NCBI RefSeq assembly: GCF_042666435.1
Contig: NZ_JBHTDC010000001.1
Location: 1,488,001-1,552,000, forward strand
Direction of reading: 5' to 3'
Length of the DNA stretch: 64,000 bases
Source of the DNA: Allosphingosinicella sp042666435
GTDB taxonomy: Bacteria; Pseudomonadota; Alphaproteobacteria; Sphingomonadales; Sphingomonadaceae
The position numbers were made by a program, and so were the translations under genes. The notes under the pieces were generated by a model. It was not told the origin of the DNA. It saw only the letters and a program-made list of their open reading frames with translations, and ran no database searches. Each line of letters begins with the position of its first letter. The first letter of the stretch is position 1. Positions 26,092 to 35,736 of the stretch are shown here, piece after piece.

Positions 26092-26292
26092 AGCATGGCC
26101 ACCCCCCGGCCGCGTCAGAACACCCAATCATACGCGAACTACGAATGACGAATGTGAAGCAGCGACTGAAGCTCCACTATCCGGGACTTTCCCGGATGTC
26201 CTTCCATGACACACTTGTAAGATTCACCAGCCCAGATCGGGCGCGTCGCAATTTGTTCGTGACTTGGCGCGCCAAATGGCGAAAGTTGACAT

Positions 26293-27906
26293 ATGCTGAG
26301 CAGCTCGTCGCTTGCCAATGTTTGGCGGACGCAAAAAGGATCTGGCCTCGTATCGATGGTCGTCCTGTTGCTCGGCTATGCGCTCCTTTACATAGCGCTG
26401 CACGGCCTCGCGGCATTCTGGGGGGCGGGAAAGCTCTACAGTCTTTGGTTCCCTGCCGCCGGAGTCCGCTTTGCCATCATGTGGCACTATGGCCCTCGCC
26501 TCGCCATTCCGCTGGCACTGGCGGAACTGGCCGCCCTGACCGCCGGGGGCCTTGTGGGGCTGAGTTCGGTGAACGACCTGTTGTTCATCGGAAGCATCGT
26601 CGCTCCACCCCTTGCCTACGGCGTCGCCGTCTGGATCGTGCGTGCGATTTCGCAGGAGCCTCGAACCTGGTCGAGAAGCGCCCCGCTGCCATTCGCACTC
26701 GCCGCTCTCCTCGCTCCGTTCCTTGGCAGCCTGGCCAGCTTCCCCTGGCATCTGCTCCTTGATCCGGCCCGCCTGTCGCCTCCGGCCGACGCGGCTGCGG
26801 CGTTGACGACCTTCATACTGGGCGACTTGCTTGGCGTGCTGCTCGTCGCGCCGCCGCTTGTCTGGCTCGCCAACCGTCGCGGTGGCCGTCCGCTTGTTCG
26901 ATCGATGCCCTGGCCCCGCCCGCTAGAGGCGCCATTTGCATTGGCATTGGCCTGGGCGGGGGTGGCGGCGATTGAGTTCGCCGGCGAAGGCCTTCGCCTG
27001 ACGCCGGTCCTGCTGGCGACCATCTGGATCGGGTTGCGTTTCGGTCGCTTTGTCGCATGGGTCGCTATCCTTGTGGCCTTCCTCGTGGTCCTCTCGCTGC
27101 CGGACTTTGGCCTGGCCGGCGCGACCCGCTTTCAACTCCACCTGCTGCTCGCCGGCATTGCCGCCACCGGCTATTTGGCCGGCAGCTATGCCGACGCCGA
27201 GGCAGGATTTCTCGCGGACATCCGGAAACGTGACCGCCTGTTGTTTCAGGCGGAGCGGCTGAAGGCGCTCCGCGCGATGTCGGTCGCGATCGTGCACGAG
27301 ATAAGTCAGCCGCTGTCGACCCTTTCGATCGAAACGAAAAACCTGGCGCGACTCGGCCATGCCGGACCGGTGGCGGCGGAACTGAGCGAGAGCATCGCCC
27401 TTGTGGAGCGCAAGACCGCCCATCTTGAACAGATGGTCTGCCGCCTACGCCGCTTTGGCGGCCGCGCCACCGACGCCCCCGCCCATATCTCGGCCGCGTC
27501 TCTCGCTTGCGAAGCGGCCGAATTGGTGGCGCCCGAAGCACGACGACTGGAGGTCTCGGTGCAAACTTCGTCCGAACCGGGTCTCGCGATCTGGGGTAAT
27601 GAGATAGAGCTCCAGCAATCGCTCGCCAACCTGATCCGCAACGCCGTTCACGCCTCTCCTGGGGGGATGATTTTGGTGTCCGCCATGGCGGCCAAATGGG
27701 GGGACGTTCGCTTCGATGTCGTCAACCGCACCGGTCTCTCCGAATCCGCTCGACCGGGAATGGGGGTGGGGTTGCTCATCGCTCGCGCCATCGCGGCAGC
27801 GCATGGTGGCCGTATCGTTTCCACGGAAACGGGAGGGGAAAGACGCGTCTCGCTCATCCTTCCCGAGCGATATGGATGTCCCACTGAGGCCGAGTGCGAT
27901 GGCTGA
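26293..27906 (+). CDS. MASE1-domain sensor histidine kinase
   Basis: 537 residues. Residues about 20-300 are eight or so membrane helices of MASE1 type (LWFPAAGVRFAIMWHYGP is characteristic). A short linker (SYADAEAGFLADIRKRDRLL) leads to the dimerisation/phosphoacceptor helix with VHEISQPLSTL, where His335 is the likely autophosphorylation site. The ATPase domain shows the N-box (NLIRNAVHAS) and G-box (GMGVGLLIARAIAAAHGG). The HEISQPL form is the FixL/DctB-like subclass. The stop codon overlaps the start of the response regulator (ATGGCTGA), so the two are coupled. The signal is unknown. Confidence 0.88.
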   Translation: MLSSSSLANVWRTQKGSGLVSMVVLLLGYALLYIALHGLAAFWGAGKLYSLWFPAAGVRFAIMWHYGPRLAIPLALAELAALTAGGLVGLSSVNDLLFIGSIVAPPLAYGVAVWIVRAISQEPRTWSRSAPLPFALAALLAPFLGSLASFPWHLLLDPARLSPPADAAAALTTFILGDLLGVLLVAPPLVWLANRRGGRPLVRSMPWPRPLEAPFALALAWAGVAAIEFAGEGLRLTPVLLATIWIGLRFGRFVAWVAILVAFLVVLSLPDFGLAGATRFQLHLLLAGIAATGYLAGSYADAEAGFLADIRKRDRLLFQAERLKALRAMSVAIVHEISQPLSTLSIETKNLARLGHAGPVAAELSESIALVERKTAHLEQMVCRLRRFGGRATDAPAHISAASLACEAAELVAPEARRLEVSVQTSSEPGLAIWGNEIELQQSLANLIRNAVHASPGGMILVSAMAAKWGDVRFDVVNRTGLSESARPGMGVGLLIARAIAAAHGGRIVSTETGGERRVSLILPERYGCPTEAECDG

Positions 27907-28489
27907 GCAGGCGACTCCCCTAGTTTACGTTGTCGATGACGATGTCGATCACGCAGCGGCCGTGTCGCGCCTGCTGCGCCGCCGCGGCTACGCTGCTCGC
28001 GGGTTCGAGGCTGCCGACCCCATGCTGCGCGAGCATGAGCGGACACCGGCCGATTGTGTCGTCACCGACGTGATAATGGAGGGCGCAAGCGGATTCGTCC
28101 TGGCCGAACGGCTGCGCCGGCATGGCCCTCGGACGGCGATTCTGTTCATGACCGCGTGGCCGAGCAGCTCCGATGCCGTCGACTCCGTTCGTCGCCTCGG
28201 CGGCATCGACTATCTTGAAAAGCCTCTGGATACGGATCGGCTCCTATCTTCCCTCGCCGAAGGCATCGTCTGGAGTGAGCGCGGGCGCGTCGCCACGATG
28301 CGCCTTTCCGCCCTGACGCACCGCGAGCGCGAGGTATTCGACCTTCTCGTCAAGGGAATGAGCAACAAGGCCGTGGCCGTCGCGCTTGGCATCAGCCCCA
28401 AAACGGTCGAAGACCATCGCGCGGCCATCACCGCCAAGACAGGCGCCGGCAATCTGGCACAGTTGATCGCCCTCGCCGCATCGCAATAG
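27899..28489 (+). CDS. FixJ/TodT-type response regulator (REC + LuxR HTH)
   Basis: 196 residues. The ATG at 27899 overlaps the kinase stop codon. The receiver domain has the acidic pocket (YVVDDDVDHA), the phosphoacceptor Asp57 (CVVTDVIM), a Thr switch (FMTAWPSSSDA) and the conserved lysine (YLEKPLD). The C-terminal GerE-type HTH reads LTHREREVFDLLVKGMSNKA followed by GISPKTVEDHRAAI. It pairs with the adjacent MASE1 kinase; phosphorylation should drive dimerisation and DNA binding. The next gene downstream is the beta-helix/RTX protein after a 400-bp gap, a plausible but unproven target. Confidence 0.9.
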   Translation: MAEQATPLVYVVDDDVDHAAAVSRLLRRRGYAARGFEAADPMLREHERTPADCVVTDVIMEGASGFVLAERLRRHGPRTAILFMTAWPSSSDAVDSVRRLGGIDYLEKPLDTDRLLSSLAEGIVWSERGRVATMRLSALTHREREVFDLLVKGMSNKAVAVALGISPKTVEDHRAAITAKTGAGNLAQLIALAASQ

Positions 28490-28891
28490 CCGCCGTTTCC
28501 CGCCAACTACCGAACGTCCATGGGAGCCGTGTAAGGTCCCCGTTTCTATCGTCAATGATACCCGGGATTGCCCCGCGCCAAGGAAACGGCGCAATTTCAA
28601 TTATGTGAATCAAATGATCTCCCCAATGTTGGGGATGCTCAAGACGACTTTCCCGTTTACGACTCGTTAAACCAAAACGAGAGCAGAATCGCCAGTCCGG
28701 CGAGGGGGAAAGTTATTGTCCACATCATCATAGCGAGCATGGCGTAGTTAGTAGCTTGCACGAGTGCGCAGCCGCACTCGTCGAGCCAATCCGCCTACTG
28801 CTCCCGGTTACATATCATTAATTTACGTCACGACTGACTGGTCGCGATGAAGGACTCTTATTGTCTCTGGCATTCCTGAGAGGAAGAAACC
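28490..28891. promoter_or_regulatory. 400-bp intergenic region upstream of the beta-helix/RTX gene, with a 9-bp perfect hairpin
   Basis: No gene is supported. At 28760-28781 ACGAGTGCG and CGCACTCGT form a perfect 9-bp stem with a CAGC loop. No T-run follows, so it is a poor terminator and may be a regulator-binding palindrome or an mRNA structure about 110 bp upstream of the RTX start. The region is AT-richer than its surroundings, as expected for promoters. Confidence 0.45.
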
Positions 28892-31800
28892 ATGAATCCT
28901 GTCACGCTGTATGATGAAGACGGTGATCTCGTCGACACCTTCGCGACTATTCAGGAAGCGATCGATTTCGCCAGGAATGGCGACACGATCATTCTTTCCG
29001 CGGGAACCTATGCCGAACAGATCGTCGTCGATGACTTGAACGATTTGACCATTCGCGCCGCCGACGGCGCCGACGTCACAATCCAGGCACCCGCCGACCT
29101 GGTCGAGACCGGCCGCTCGGGCGGCGATCGTGAAATTCACTCGGTGGTCACCGTCACCAACAGCGTGAACGTCGCGATCGAGAACATCACCGTCGATGGC
29201 GCCGGGGCCGGCAATACGGTCAGCGAAGGCGGCGGAGCTGGTCAGGCCAATTTTTACGGTGTCTTCTACCGCAATGCTTCCGGGGGGCTCGAGAATGTCG
29301 ACGTCACCGGCGTGCGCGATCCCTATCCGGGTGGCATGGCGGCCGGCGGCGAGCCCATCGTCAGCGGCGTCCAGCGCGGCGTTGCCGTGGTCGTGGACAA
29401 TGACGCCCCGGCCCTGCCCGGAGATCCGCTCCTCTCCTTCTCCATGACCGGCGGCACGATCGACGATTTCCAGAAGAACGCGACCGTCTTCAGCAATGCG
29501 GATCTCAATGTCACCGGCGTGACGATCACCGGCGGTGGCGCGCAGACGATCATGGCGCAGAACGGCCTTCAGGTCAGCGGCTCGACCGGAACGATCTCCG
29601 GCAACACCATAACCGGCATCGGCTATGCCGGCCCGGCAAACGCTTATTCGGGCCTTATTCTGGCGTTCGGCAATACCGACCTGGACATGATCGACAACGT
29701 CATCACCGGATCGAACGACGACAATTTCGGCGCCAAGACAGTTGGCATTTTCGTGCTCGACTTCGGAACGCCCAACAGCGGCGGCGAGATCAGCGGCAAC
29801 ACGATAAGCCATGTGGACACAGGTATCGGCGTCTATGGCGGAATCCTGCCCGACGGCATGCTTATCGAAAACAATGCGATTACGGACGTCGATAACTCGG
29901 ACCCCTTCGCGGCCGGAGTGGATTTCGAGCCTGATCCGGCATTGACCACGGCATTCGACGTCGATGGTTCGGACGCCTCGGACATCCTTTTCGGCGCGGC
30001 CGGGGACGACAGCCTCTCCGCGCTCGGCGGAGACGATCTGCTCGCCGGCAACGGCGGCAACGACAACCTCGACGGCGGCAACGGAACCGATACCGCTACC
30101 TATGCCGGTGACCATGCCGACCATGCCGTCACCGCCGTCACCGACGCCGGCGGCCGCGTGACCGGCTTCAGCGCGGTGAGCGATTCCAACGCTGGAGACG
30201 GCGATAATGGCAGCGACACGCTAGCCAATGTCGAGGTGCTTCAGTTCGGCGACGTCACCCTCGACGCCACCCAGGCGGTCCAATTGTTCGACTCGGGCGG
30301 CAATCTCGTCGGCACGTTCGACACAATCCAGGAAGGGATCGACGCGGCGTCGGACGGCTACACAATCCGCGCGAACGCCGGAACCTATGACGAGGATCTG
30401 GCCATCGACAAGGCCATCACTATCCTCGGCGCGGATGCCGGCGAAGCCGGGACGGCCCGCGATGCATCGGACGGAAGCAGCGCCACCAACATCATCGGCC
30501 ATGCCAAGATCACGGCCGCGGACGGGGTCACCATCGACGGCGTCCGGTTCGTCAACGACTCGACCACGTCCGGCGGCGGAGCCTCCAATCCGTCGCTCCA
30601 GATCCTCACCGGCGGCGGCGCGAGCGGCCATCAGGTGGTCAACTCGATCTTCTGGTCGACGGTTGCCGGCGGCGCGGGTGGCGTCGACGATCGCGCCATC
30701 TCCATCTCTCCGATCGCCGATGGCGCTATCGAGATCATCAACAACGCCTTTTCCGGCGCCTCGCAGGGCCAGTTCTCGACCGCCTCCTGGGGGCGGGCGA
30801 TCTGGTTCGACGGCGGCGGAGTGGATCTCACCGCCACCGACAATCTCGTCGAATGGGCGCGCACCGCGGTAAACCTGGACATGGGCGGCGACTCCACGGC
30901 CACTGTCGCGAACAACAACCTCCACGGCCTCGGAACAGCCATCTCGGTGGGCGTCGATGACGATGGCGTTACGATCACCGGCAACGACATCAGCCAGGTC
31001 GGCACGGACTTCAACTTCCGCAACCTCACCGACGGCGTCACCTTCGACGCGGAGGATGCGATCGACGCGCTGACGCCGACCGATGCCAACAACGACATCG
31101 TCGTCAGCCTCGGCGGATCGGGCGGCGACGACCTGACCGGCACCGCGGGCGCCGATTATATCGACGGCAACAACAGCCCGACCGCGCCGGCCGCGGCCGA
31201 CGCCGATACGCTCGACGGCGCCGGCGGGGCCGACCTGCTATTCGGTCGTGGCGGCGACGACAGCCTGACCGGCGGCGCGGGGGACGATTCACTGAACGGC
31301 GGCGCGGGCACCGACACCGCCCATGTCGGCACCGGCGCGGGTTTTGTAGCCAATGGGCCGGATTGGACGGTGACCTCCAGCGACGGCAGCGACACGCTGG
31401 CCGGCGTCGAGATCGTCAGCGACGGCACCGCCACGACTTTGCTGGTCGGTTCCGGCGGCTTCGCCACCATCCAGGAGGCCATCGACGCGGCGAGCGCTGG
31501 CGACACGATTCTGGTCGCGACCGGCACCTACGCGGCCTTCACGGTCGACAAGGCGGTCACGATCGAGGGACTCGGCGACGTGGACATCGTTGGCAGCTTC
31601 CGCACCGACAATGGCGTGCCGTCCGGCACGTCCGTCGGCGAGTGGCTTCAGACGGCAACCGCCTACAGCGGAGCGGCGGGCGCGGGAGCGACAATTGGTG
31701 CGAATGGCGTCACGCTCACGAACCTCAACTTCTCGAGCTTCCTCTCCGGCGTGGACTTCGGCGACAGCGACGATCTCACACTGAACAACATCGACATTTC

Positions 31801-34336
31801 CGACAGCGTCCGCGGGATCGTGAAGCTGACCGGCGGAGAAGCCACTGGCTTCACCATGACCGGCGGCTCGATCACCGACAGCTACCAGGGAGTGATCGTC
31901 GATTCGAGCGGCGGCACCGACGCCGCGTTCGATGGCGTGACCCTTGACGGCGTCACCTTCGAAAACCTGACCGAAAAAGGCTTCTACGCCGATCATCTCA
32001 GCAATGCCGCTCTGCTCAACCTCGTCATGACCAATGTCGGCGAGTTCGGCCGAGGTCCGGCTTTCGGCGCGTCCGGCAAGGGCGAGTTCGGCGCGGGCAT
32101 CGACATCAACGTGAAATATGGCGACTATGCGAATATCGAGATCGCCGGCTTCGACTTCACCAATGTCGGATCGAGCAGCGAGCCGGACACGGTGCCGGGA
32201 GATTTTGGCGGCGCCATCACCATCAAGGCCCGCGACGACGCGCCGAGCTATAGCGGCAATCCCGCGACGCTCGATGGCGTATCGATCCACGATGGGACCA
32301 TCGACGGAACCAGCACCGGCATCCGAATCGGTGAACCGGGCAAGAACAATGCGGGACCGACCAACGTGACGGTCGATGATGTCGCGGTCACCAATGCCGA
32401 TGTGGCGACCGTCGATAACGCGTCGCAGGCGGTGCTGACCGTCTCCGGCACCGGTGGCGCCGACCAATTCACGACCGCACCGACCACGACCGGGCCCATC
32501 GTCTTCAATGGCGAAAGCGGCGCGGATGAAATAGCGGGCGGCGGTGGCGACGACACGATCAACGGCGGCACCGGCGGCGACACGCTTGCCGGCGCGGGCG
32601 GCGACGATCTCATCGAGGGCGGCGCGGGCAACGATTTGGTCGACGGCGGCGGCGGGATGGACACGGCAATTATCGGCGCCGGCTCGTCATTCGCCGCGAC
32701 ACCACTCGGGTGGATCGCTACTTCGGCCGACGGGACCGATATTCTCGTCGATGTCGAAATCGTTGACGACGGTTCGGGAGCGCGAACGCTGCTGGTCGGC
32801 GAAGGCGGCTTCGAGACCATCCAGGAAGCGATTGACGCCGCTCTGGACGGTGACACGGTCCTGCTGGCGGCCGGCACCTATGCCGGCAACGTGACGATCG
32901 ACAAAGACATCACGCTGGCCGGGCCGAATGCCGGAACGTCGGCTTCCGACTCCCGGGCGGGCGAAGCGATCATCGACGGCGGCGTCCATATGCATGCCGA
33001 CGGCGCGAGCCTCGACGGCCTGACGATCTTGGGGGGCGGGACGCTCGCGGGCAATCCGGCAGGCATCTATGTCGACACCGACAACGTCACTCTTGCCAAT
33101 TTGATCGTTCAAGGGGACGGATCCGCCAACACCGGCATTCTAACACCCTTCAACGGCGGAGTTTCCAATCTGGTGCTGTCGCACAGCGCCATCAATGACT
33201 GGACGAACGGCACCTATTTCAATCCGACTACTAAATTCTCCGCGACCGGCAACAGCTTCGATGGCAATTCGGTGGCGCTGACGGGCGATGATTGGGAAAA
33301 CGGCTCGATCATCAGGGCCAACGACTTCACGAACAGCAGCCTTGCCCACATCGGCTACGGGTCCTTCGACAGCGTCGAAAACGTGGGATCCTATCTTCGG
33401 GCCAGCAACACCTTCGATGCTTCCGGCGGCCGGTTGGGAATCTTCGCTTATGGCGACGGCGACGCCGGTGGTCAGACCATCACTGGGACCGTCATCGGCG
33501 ACTATATCGTGGGAGCTGAATTCGTGGTGGGTTCCGGTAATGATGCGACTTTCCGCGGTGGAAGGGGAGACGACTACCTGGACGGAGGCTCTGGCGATGA
33601 TTCCTTGTCCGGAAATGCCGGCGACGACACGCTGATCGGCGGGGATGGCGCTGACCAGCTGAACGGCGGCGACGGGCTCAACCTGCTTGAGGGTGGGGAT
33701 GAGGACGATCTCTACTTCGTGAAGGAGGCCACCGATGTCATTGTCGAGGAGTTGAACCAAGGATACGATGTGGTTCGAAGCAACGTCGACTTCACCCTCG
33801 CAGACAATGTCGAAGAGTTGCGGCTTTCGGGATCCGCCTTCTCCGCTACCGGCAACGGGGAGAACAATGAAATCTATGGAAGCGCCTCTGCCAACCTTCT
33901 GTCCGGTCTGGGCGGCCATGACGTCCTGGTCGGGCGTGGTGGCGCCGATGATCTTCAAGGCGGCGGGGGCGAAGACAGACTGAGCGGAGGCAACGGAAGC
34001 GATGTGCTGACGGGGGGAGCAGATGAGGATATCTTCATTTTCGGCAGTGGTAGCACCAGTGCGGATCGAACGAAGGCTGACCGCATCACGGACTTCATCG
34101 GAGGTGAGGACAGGATCAGCGTGAGTCAGATCGATGCCGATGCGGATACGGTCGGGGATCAAGCCTTCACCTTTATCGGTGCCACTGGATTCTCAGGAGC
34201 GGCCGGAGAGTTGCGCACCGAGGTGTTTGGTAGCGATCTTTATGTCGAGGGCGACATCGATGGCGACAGTATCGCCGACTTCTCGATTTATGTGGAGAAT
34301 GTGACGGCTATGGCAGCGCCGGACTTCTTCTTATAG
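28892..34336 (+). CDS. Beta-helix / RTX surface or secreted protein (1,814 aa)
   Basis: ATG at 28892 after AGAGGAAG. No Sec signal. The protein alternates right-handed parallel beta-helix (pectate-lyase-fold) domains with RTX clusters. Each helix domain opens with the same cap motif: FATIQEAIDFARNGDTIILS near residue 17, FDTIQEGIDAASDG near 476, FATIQEAIDAASAGDTI near 856 and FETIQEAIDAALDGDTV near 1306. RTX blocks (GGDGxDxLxGG) follow at roughly 365-410, 750-815, 1215-1260 and 1555-1720. The C-terminal ~120 residues resemble a serralysin-type RTX end (ADRITDFIGGEDRISVSQID) that would carry the type I secretion signal. The fold suggests polysaccharide binding or cleavage, or adhesion; catalytic residues cannot be assigned by eye. 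No exporter genes are nearby. Confidence 0.82.
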   Translation: MNPVTLYDEDGDLVDTFATIQEAIDFARNGDTIILSAGTYAEQIVVDDLNDLTIRAADGADVTIQAPADLVETGRSGGDREIHSVVTVTNSVNVAIENITVDGAGAGNTVSEGGGAGQANFYGVFYRNASGGLENVDVTGVRDPYPGGMAAGGEPIVSGVQRGVAVVVDNDAPALPGDPLLSFSMTGGTIDDFQKNATVFSNADLNVTGVTITGGGAQTIMAQNGLQVSGSTGTISGNTITGIGYAGPANAYSGLILAFGNTDLDMIDNVITGSNDDNFGAKTVGIFVLDFGTPNSGGEISGNTISHVDTGIGVYGGILPDGMLIENNAITDVDNSDPFAAGVDFEPDPALTTAFDVDGSDASDILFGAAGDDSLSALGGDDLLAGNGGNDNLDGGNGTDTATYAGDHADHAVTAVTDAGGRVTGFSAVSDSNAGDGDNGSDTLANVEVLQFGDVTLDATQAVQLFDSGGNLVGTFDTIQEGIDAASDGYTIRANAGTYDEDLAIDKAITILGADAGEAGTARDASDGSSATNIIGHAKITAADGVTIDGVRFVNDSTTSGGGASNPSLQILTGGGASGHQVVNSIFWSTVAGGAGGVDDRAISISPIADGAIEIINNAFSGASQGQFSTASWGRAIWFDGGGVDLTATDNLVEWARTAVNLDMGGDSTATVANNNLHGLGTAISVGVDDDGVTITGNDISQVGTDFNFRNLTDGVTFDAEDAIDALTPTDANNDIVVSLGGSGGDDLTGTAGADYIDGNNSPTAPAAADADTLDGAGGADLLFGRGGDDSLTGGAGDDSLNGGAGTDTAHVGTGAGFVANGPDWTVTSSDGSDTLAGVEIVSDGTATTLLVGSGGFATIQEAIDAASAGDTILVATGTYAAFTVDKAVTIEGLGDVDIVGSFRTDNGVPSGTSVGEWLQTATAYSGAAGAGATIGANGVTLTNLNFSSFLSGVDFGDSDDLTLNNIDISDSVRGIVKLTGGEATGFTMTGGSITDSYQGVIVDSSGGTDAAFDGVTLDGVTFENLTEKGFYADHLSNAALLNLVMTNVGEFGRGPAFGASGKGEFGAGIDINVKYGDYANIEIAGFDFTNVGSSSEPDTVPGDFGGAITIKARDDAPSYSGNPATLDGVSIHDGTIDGTSTGIRIGEPGKNNAGPTNVTVDDVAVTNADVATVDNASQAVLTVSGTGGADQFTTAPTTTGPIVFNGESGADEIAGGGGDDTINGGTGGDTLAGAGGDDLIEGGAGNDLVDGGGGMDTAIIGAGSSFAATPLGWIATSADGTDILVDVEIVDDGSGARTLLVGEGGFETIQEAIDAALDGDTVLLAAGTYAGNVTIDKDITLAGPNAGTSASDSRAGEAIIDGGVHMHADGASLDGLTILGGGTLAGNPAGIYVDTDNVTLANLIVQGDGSANTGILTPFNGGVSNLVLSHSAINDWTNGTYFNPTTKFSATGNSFDGNSVALTGDDWENGSIIRANDFTNSSLAHIGYGSFDSVENVGSYLRASNTFDASGGRLGIFAYGDGDAGGQTITGTVIGDYIVGAEFVVGSGNDATFRGGRGDDYLDGGSGDDSLSGNAGDDTLIGGDGADQLNGGDGLNLLEGGDEDDLYFVKEATDVIVEELNQGYDVVRSNVDFTLADNVEELRLSGSAFSATGNGENNEIYGSASANLLSGLGGHDVLVGRGGADDLQGGGGEDRLSGGNGSDVLTGGADEDIFIFGSGSTSADRTKADRITDFIGGEDRISVSQIDADADTVGDQAFTFIGATGFSGAAGELRTEVFGSDLYVEGDIDGDSIADFSIYVENVTAMAAPDFFL

Positions 34337-34376
34337 ACTGGGAGGCGACCGCTGGCGACGTTTGCTCTTCGATCGA

Positions 34377-34545
34377 TTACTGAGCTCGCTCCTCGGGGAT
34401 GGCCTGCCTCAGCACCTCGTAGCTGACCGCGCGCTGAAGCAGCTGGTCGCCGACGATGAAGGTCGGCGTTCCGGTGGCGTTGACCGCGCGGCGATCTCTT
34501 GATTCTTCTCGATCTCGGTCGCGAGCTTTGGCCTCGGAAGCGGTG
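34377..34545 (-). pseudogene. DsbA-family thiol oxidoreductase, C-terminal relic
   Basis: The frame ending at 34377 gives AVNATGTPTFIVGDQLLQRA then VSYEVLRQAIPE, which matches the C-terminal end of DsbA-like proteins (cis-Pro loop GTPTF, then a final helix). Continuing upstream needs a frame change into LATEIEKNQEIAAR, the preceding helix of the same fold. The catalytic CxxC thioredoxin part is missing, so this is a truncated, frameshifted remnant. It converges on the 3' end of the RTX gene. Confidence 0.65.
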
Positions 34546-34580
34546 CCTGCCCGTTCCGTCGAAACAAGAAAGGGAACAGG

Positions 34581-34727
34581 ATGCGCAAGTTGACAGACAG
34601 CGAGCTGCGCCACATCGCGGGCGCCGGCAAGAAGCCGAACTACGGCGGCGGCCCTGGCAACAGCGGTCCCGGCGACAAAAACGGGAAGAACGAGAAAGGA
34701 CACGGCGGACAGCCGACCGACCGATAG
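34581..34727 (+). CDS. 48-residue Gly/Lys-rich peptide with a double-glycine-like leader
   Basis: ATG at 34581, AAGGGAACAGG just upstream. The N-terminus MRKLTDSELRHIAGAG matches the layout of double-glycine bacteriocin/microcin leaders (M.ELT..EL..I.GG), with GA or AG at the presumed processing site. The remaining ~33 residues are Gly/Asn/Lys/Pro-rich (KKPNYGGGPGNSGPGDKNGK) and hydrophilic. No peptidase-containing ABC transporter lies in the window, so processing would need a remote or shared exporter. It might also be an orphan small protein with chance resemblance. Confidence 0.45.
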   Translation: MRKLTDSELRHIAGAGKKPNYGGGPGNSGPGDKNGKNEKGHGGQPTDR

Positions 34728-34854
34728 AGCGGCGCTATCGGGGGGGGGGACGGCTTCGTCTGCCCCTCTCCTGATAGAAGATGCAATGCCTACCGCTCAT
34801 GCTGGCGCAAAAGAAGCAGTGTCCTACACACGCAAAATTTGCCTAGCTGGCGAC

Positions 34855-34962
34855 ATGAAGCGAATCGATCCCATCGAAATTGAGTTCGGCATCGTCCTGG
34901 CAATTGTCGCCTCGGCGCTGCTCTACGGCATTGGCTCGGCCCTGGTCGCGCTATGGCGATAG
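34855..34962 (+). CDS. Tiny membrane protein (35 aa)
   Basis: The peptide MKRIDPIEIEFGIVLAIVAS is followed by ALLYGIGSALVALWR, one hydrophobic helix with a short charged N-terminus. The last 10 bp overlap the start of the next gene (34953), suggesting coupling. The frame is open further upstream (ATG at 34786), but the ATG at 34855 gives the better protein. Function unknown. Confidence 0.4.
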   Translation: MKRIDPIEIEFGIVLAIVASALLYGIGSALVALWR

Positions 34963-35150
34963 GCGAGTGGGAGCTGTGGGCTTGCGCTGATGAGGCGATC
35001 CGCCAGCATCGGCTGGATGCGCCCATCTTCGCGGCCATGCGGGCCGATGAGCTGCTGGAACAGGGAGATCAGGAAGGCGCGAGGACTTGGCGCCTGATCG
35101 TGACGCGGATCAATGGACTGCTGTCTCAGCCGGCGGGTGCGCCGCATTGA
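34953..35150 (+). CDS. Small helical protein (65 aa), possibly DUF6961-like
   Basis: The product MAIGEWELWACADEAIRQHR then LDAPIFAAMRADELLEQGDQ is a compact helical sequence with the pattern W..A....IRQHG.DAP.F...R...L...GD..G...W that I recall from DUF6961-type proteins of sphingomonads; the family number is from memory and should be checked. It overlaps the tiny membrane protein gene. Downstream, 35151-35736 has no supported gene. Confidence 0.5.
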   Translation: MAIGEWELWACADEAIRQHRLDAPIFAAMRADELLEQGDQEGARTWRLIVTRINGLLSQPAGAPH

Positions 35151-35736
35151 GCGGCCTAAGCATCGGGGTAGCAATTTCCCGCTCGCGTTTGGGCACGTTG
35201 AAGAGGACGCGGCACCGCCAAAGCGGGACACTGCTCGATGGACCCTGCTAATTTTCGGCGCGCATCTTCTGCTCGTATGGCAATCTCGGCGCATCCTCCG
35301 CTCGATCCTCGGGATGAGAACTAGGAATTCCACGGCGTCGGTCCGTCGGTCACCTCTAGGCCCGAGTTCCTGCATCTCAACGCGATCAATGGGCTCTCGG
35401 TCTGCCACTGGGCTCCCCGCACCCACTCCTGGTTGAACGAGTCAACCGTGGCCTGCCGGACCAAGAAGAGCTAAACCCGCGTTTTACAGACGAAACCGCA
35501 GGGACCTGGTGTAGGGCAAAAGCGTTCCCTCCCGAGATTCTGTCGTGAGCAGCCGGACCGATCAGGCTAGAAATCGTCGAAAACCGTCAACTTTTATACA
35601 ACTTTTTTACAACCACACCGACCAGCCGTGCTCGACCGCGGACCGACTGCCACCGGCAGGAGCGCCGCCCAGGGGGCACCAGCTATCTCTGCCTTTGGCT
35701 CATTGCGGACATTCTGAGACAGGTTCATACATTTGG

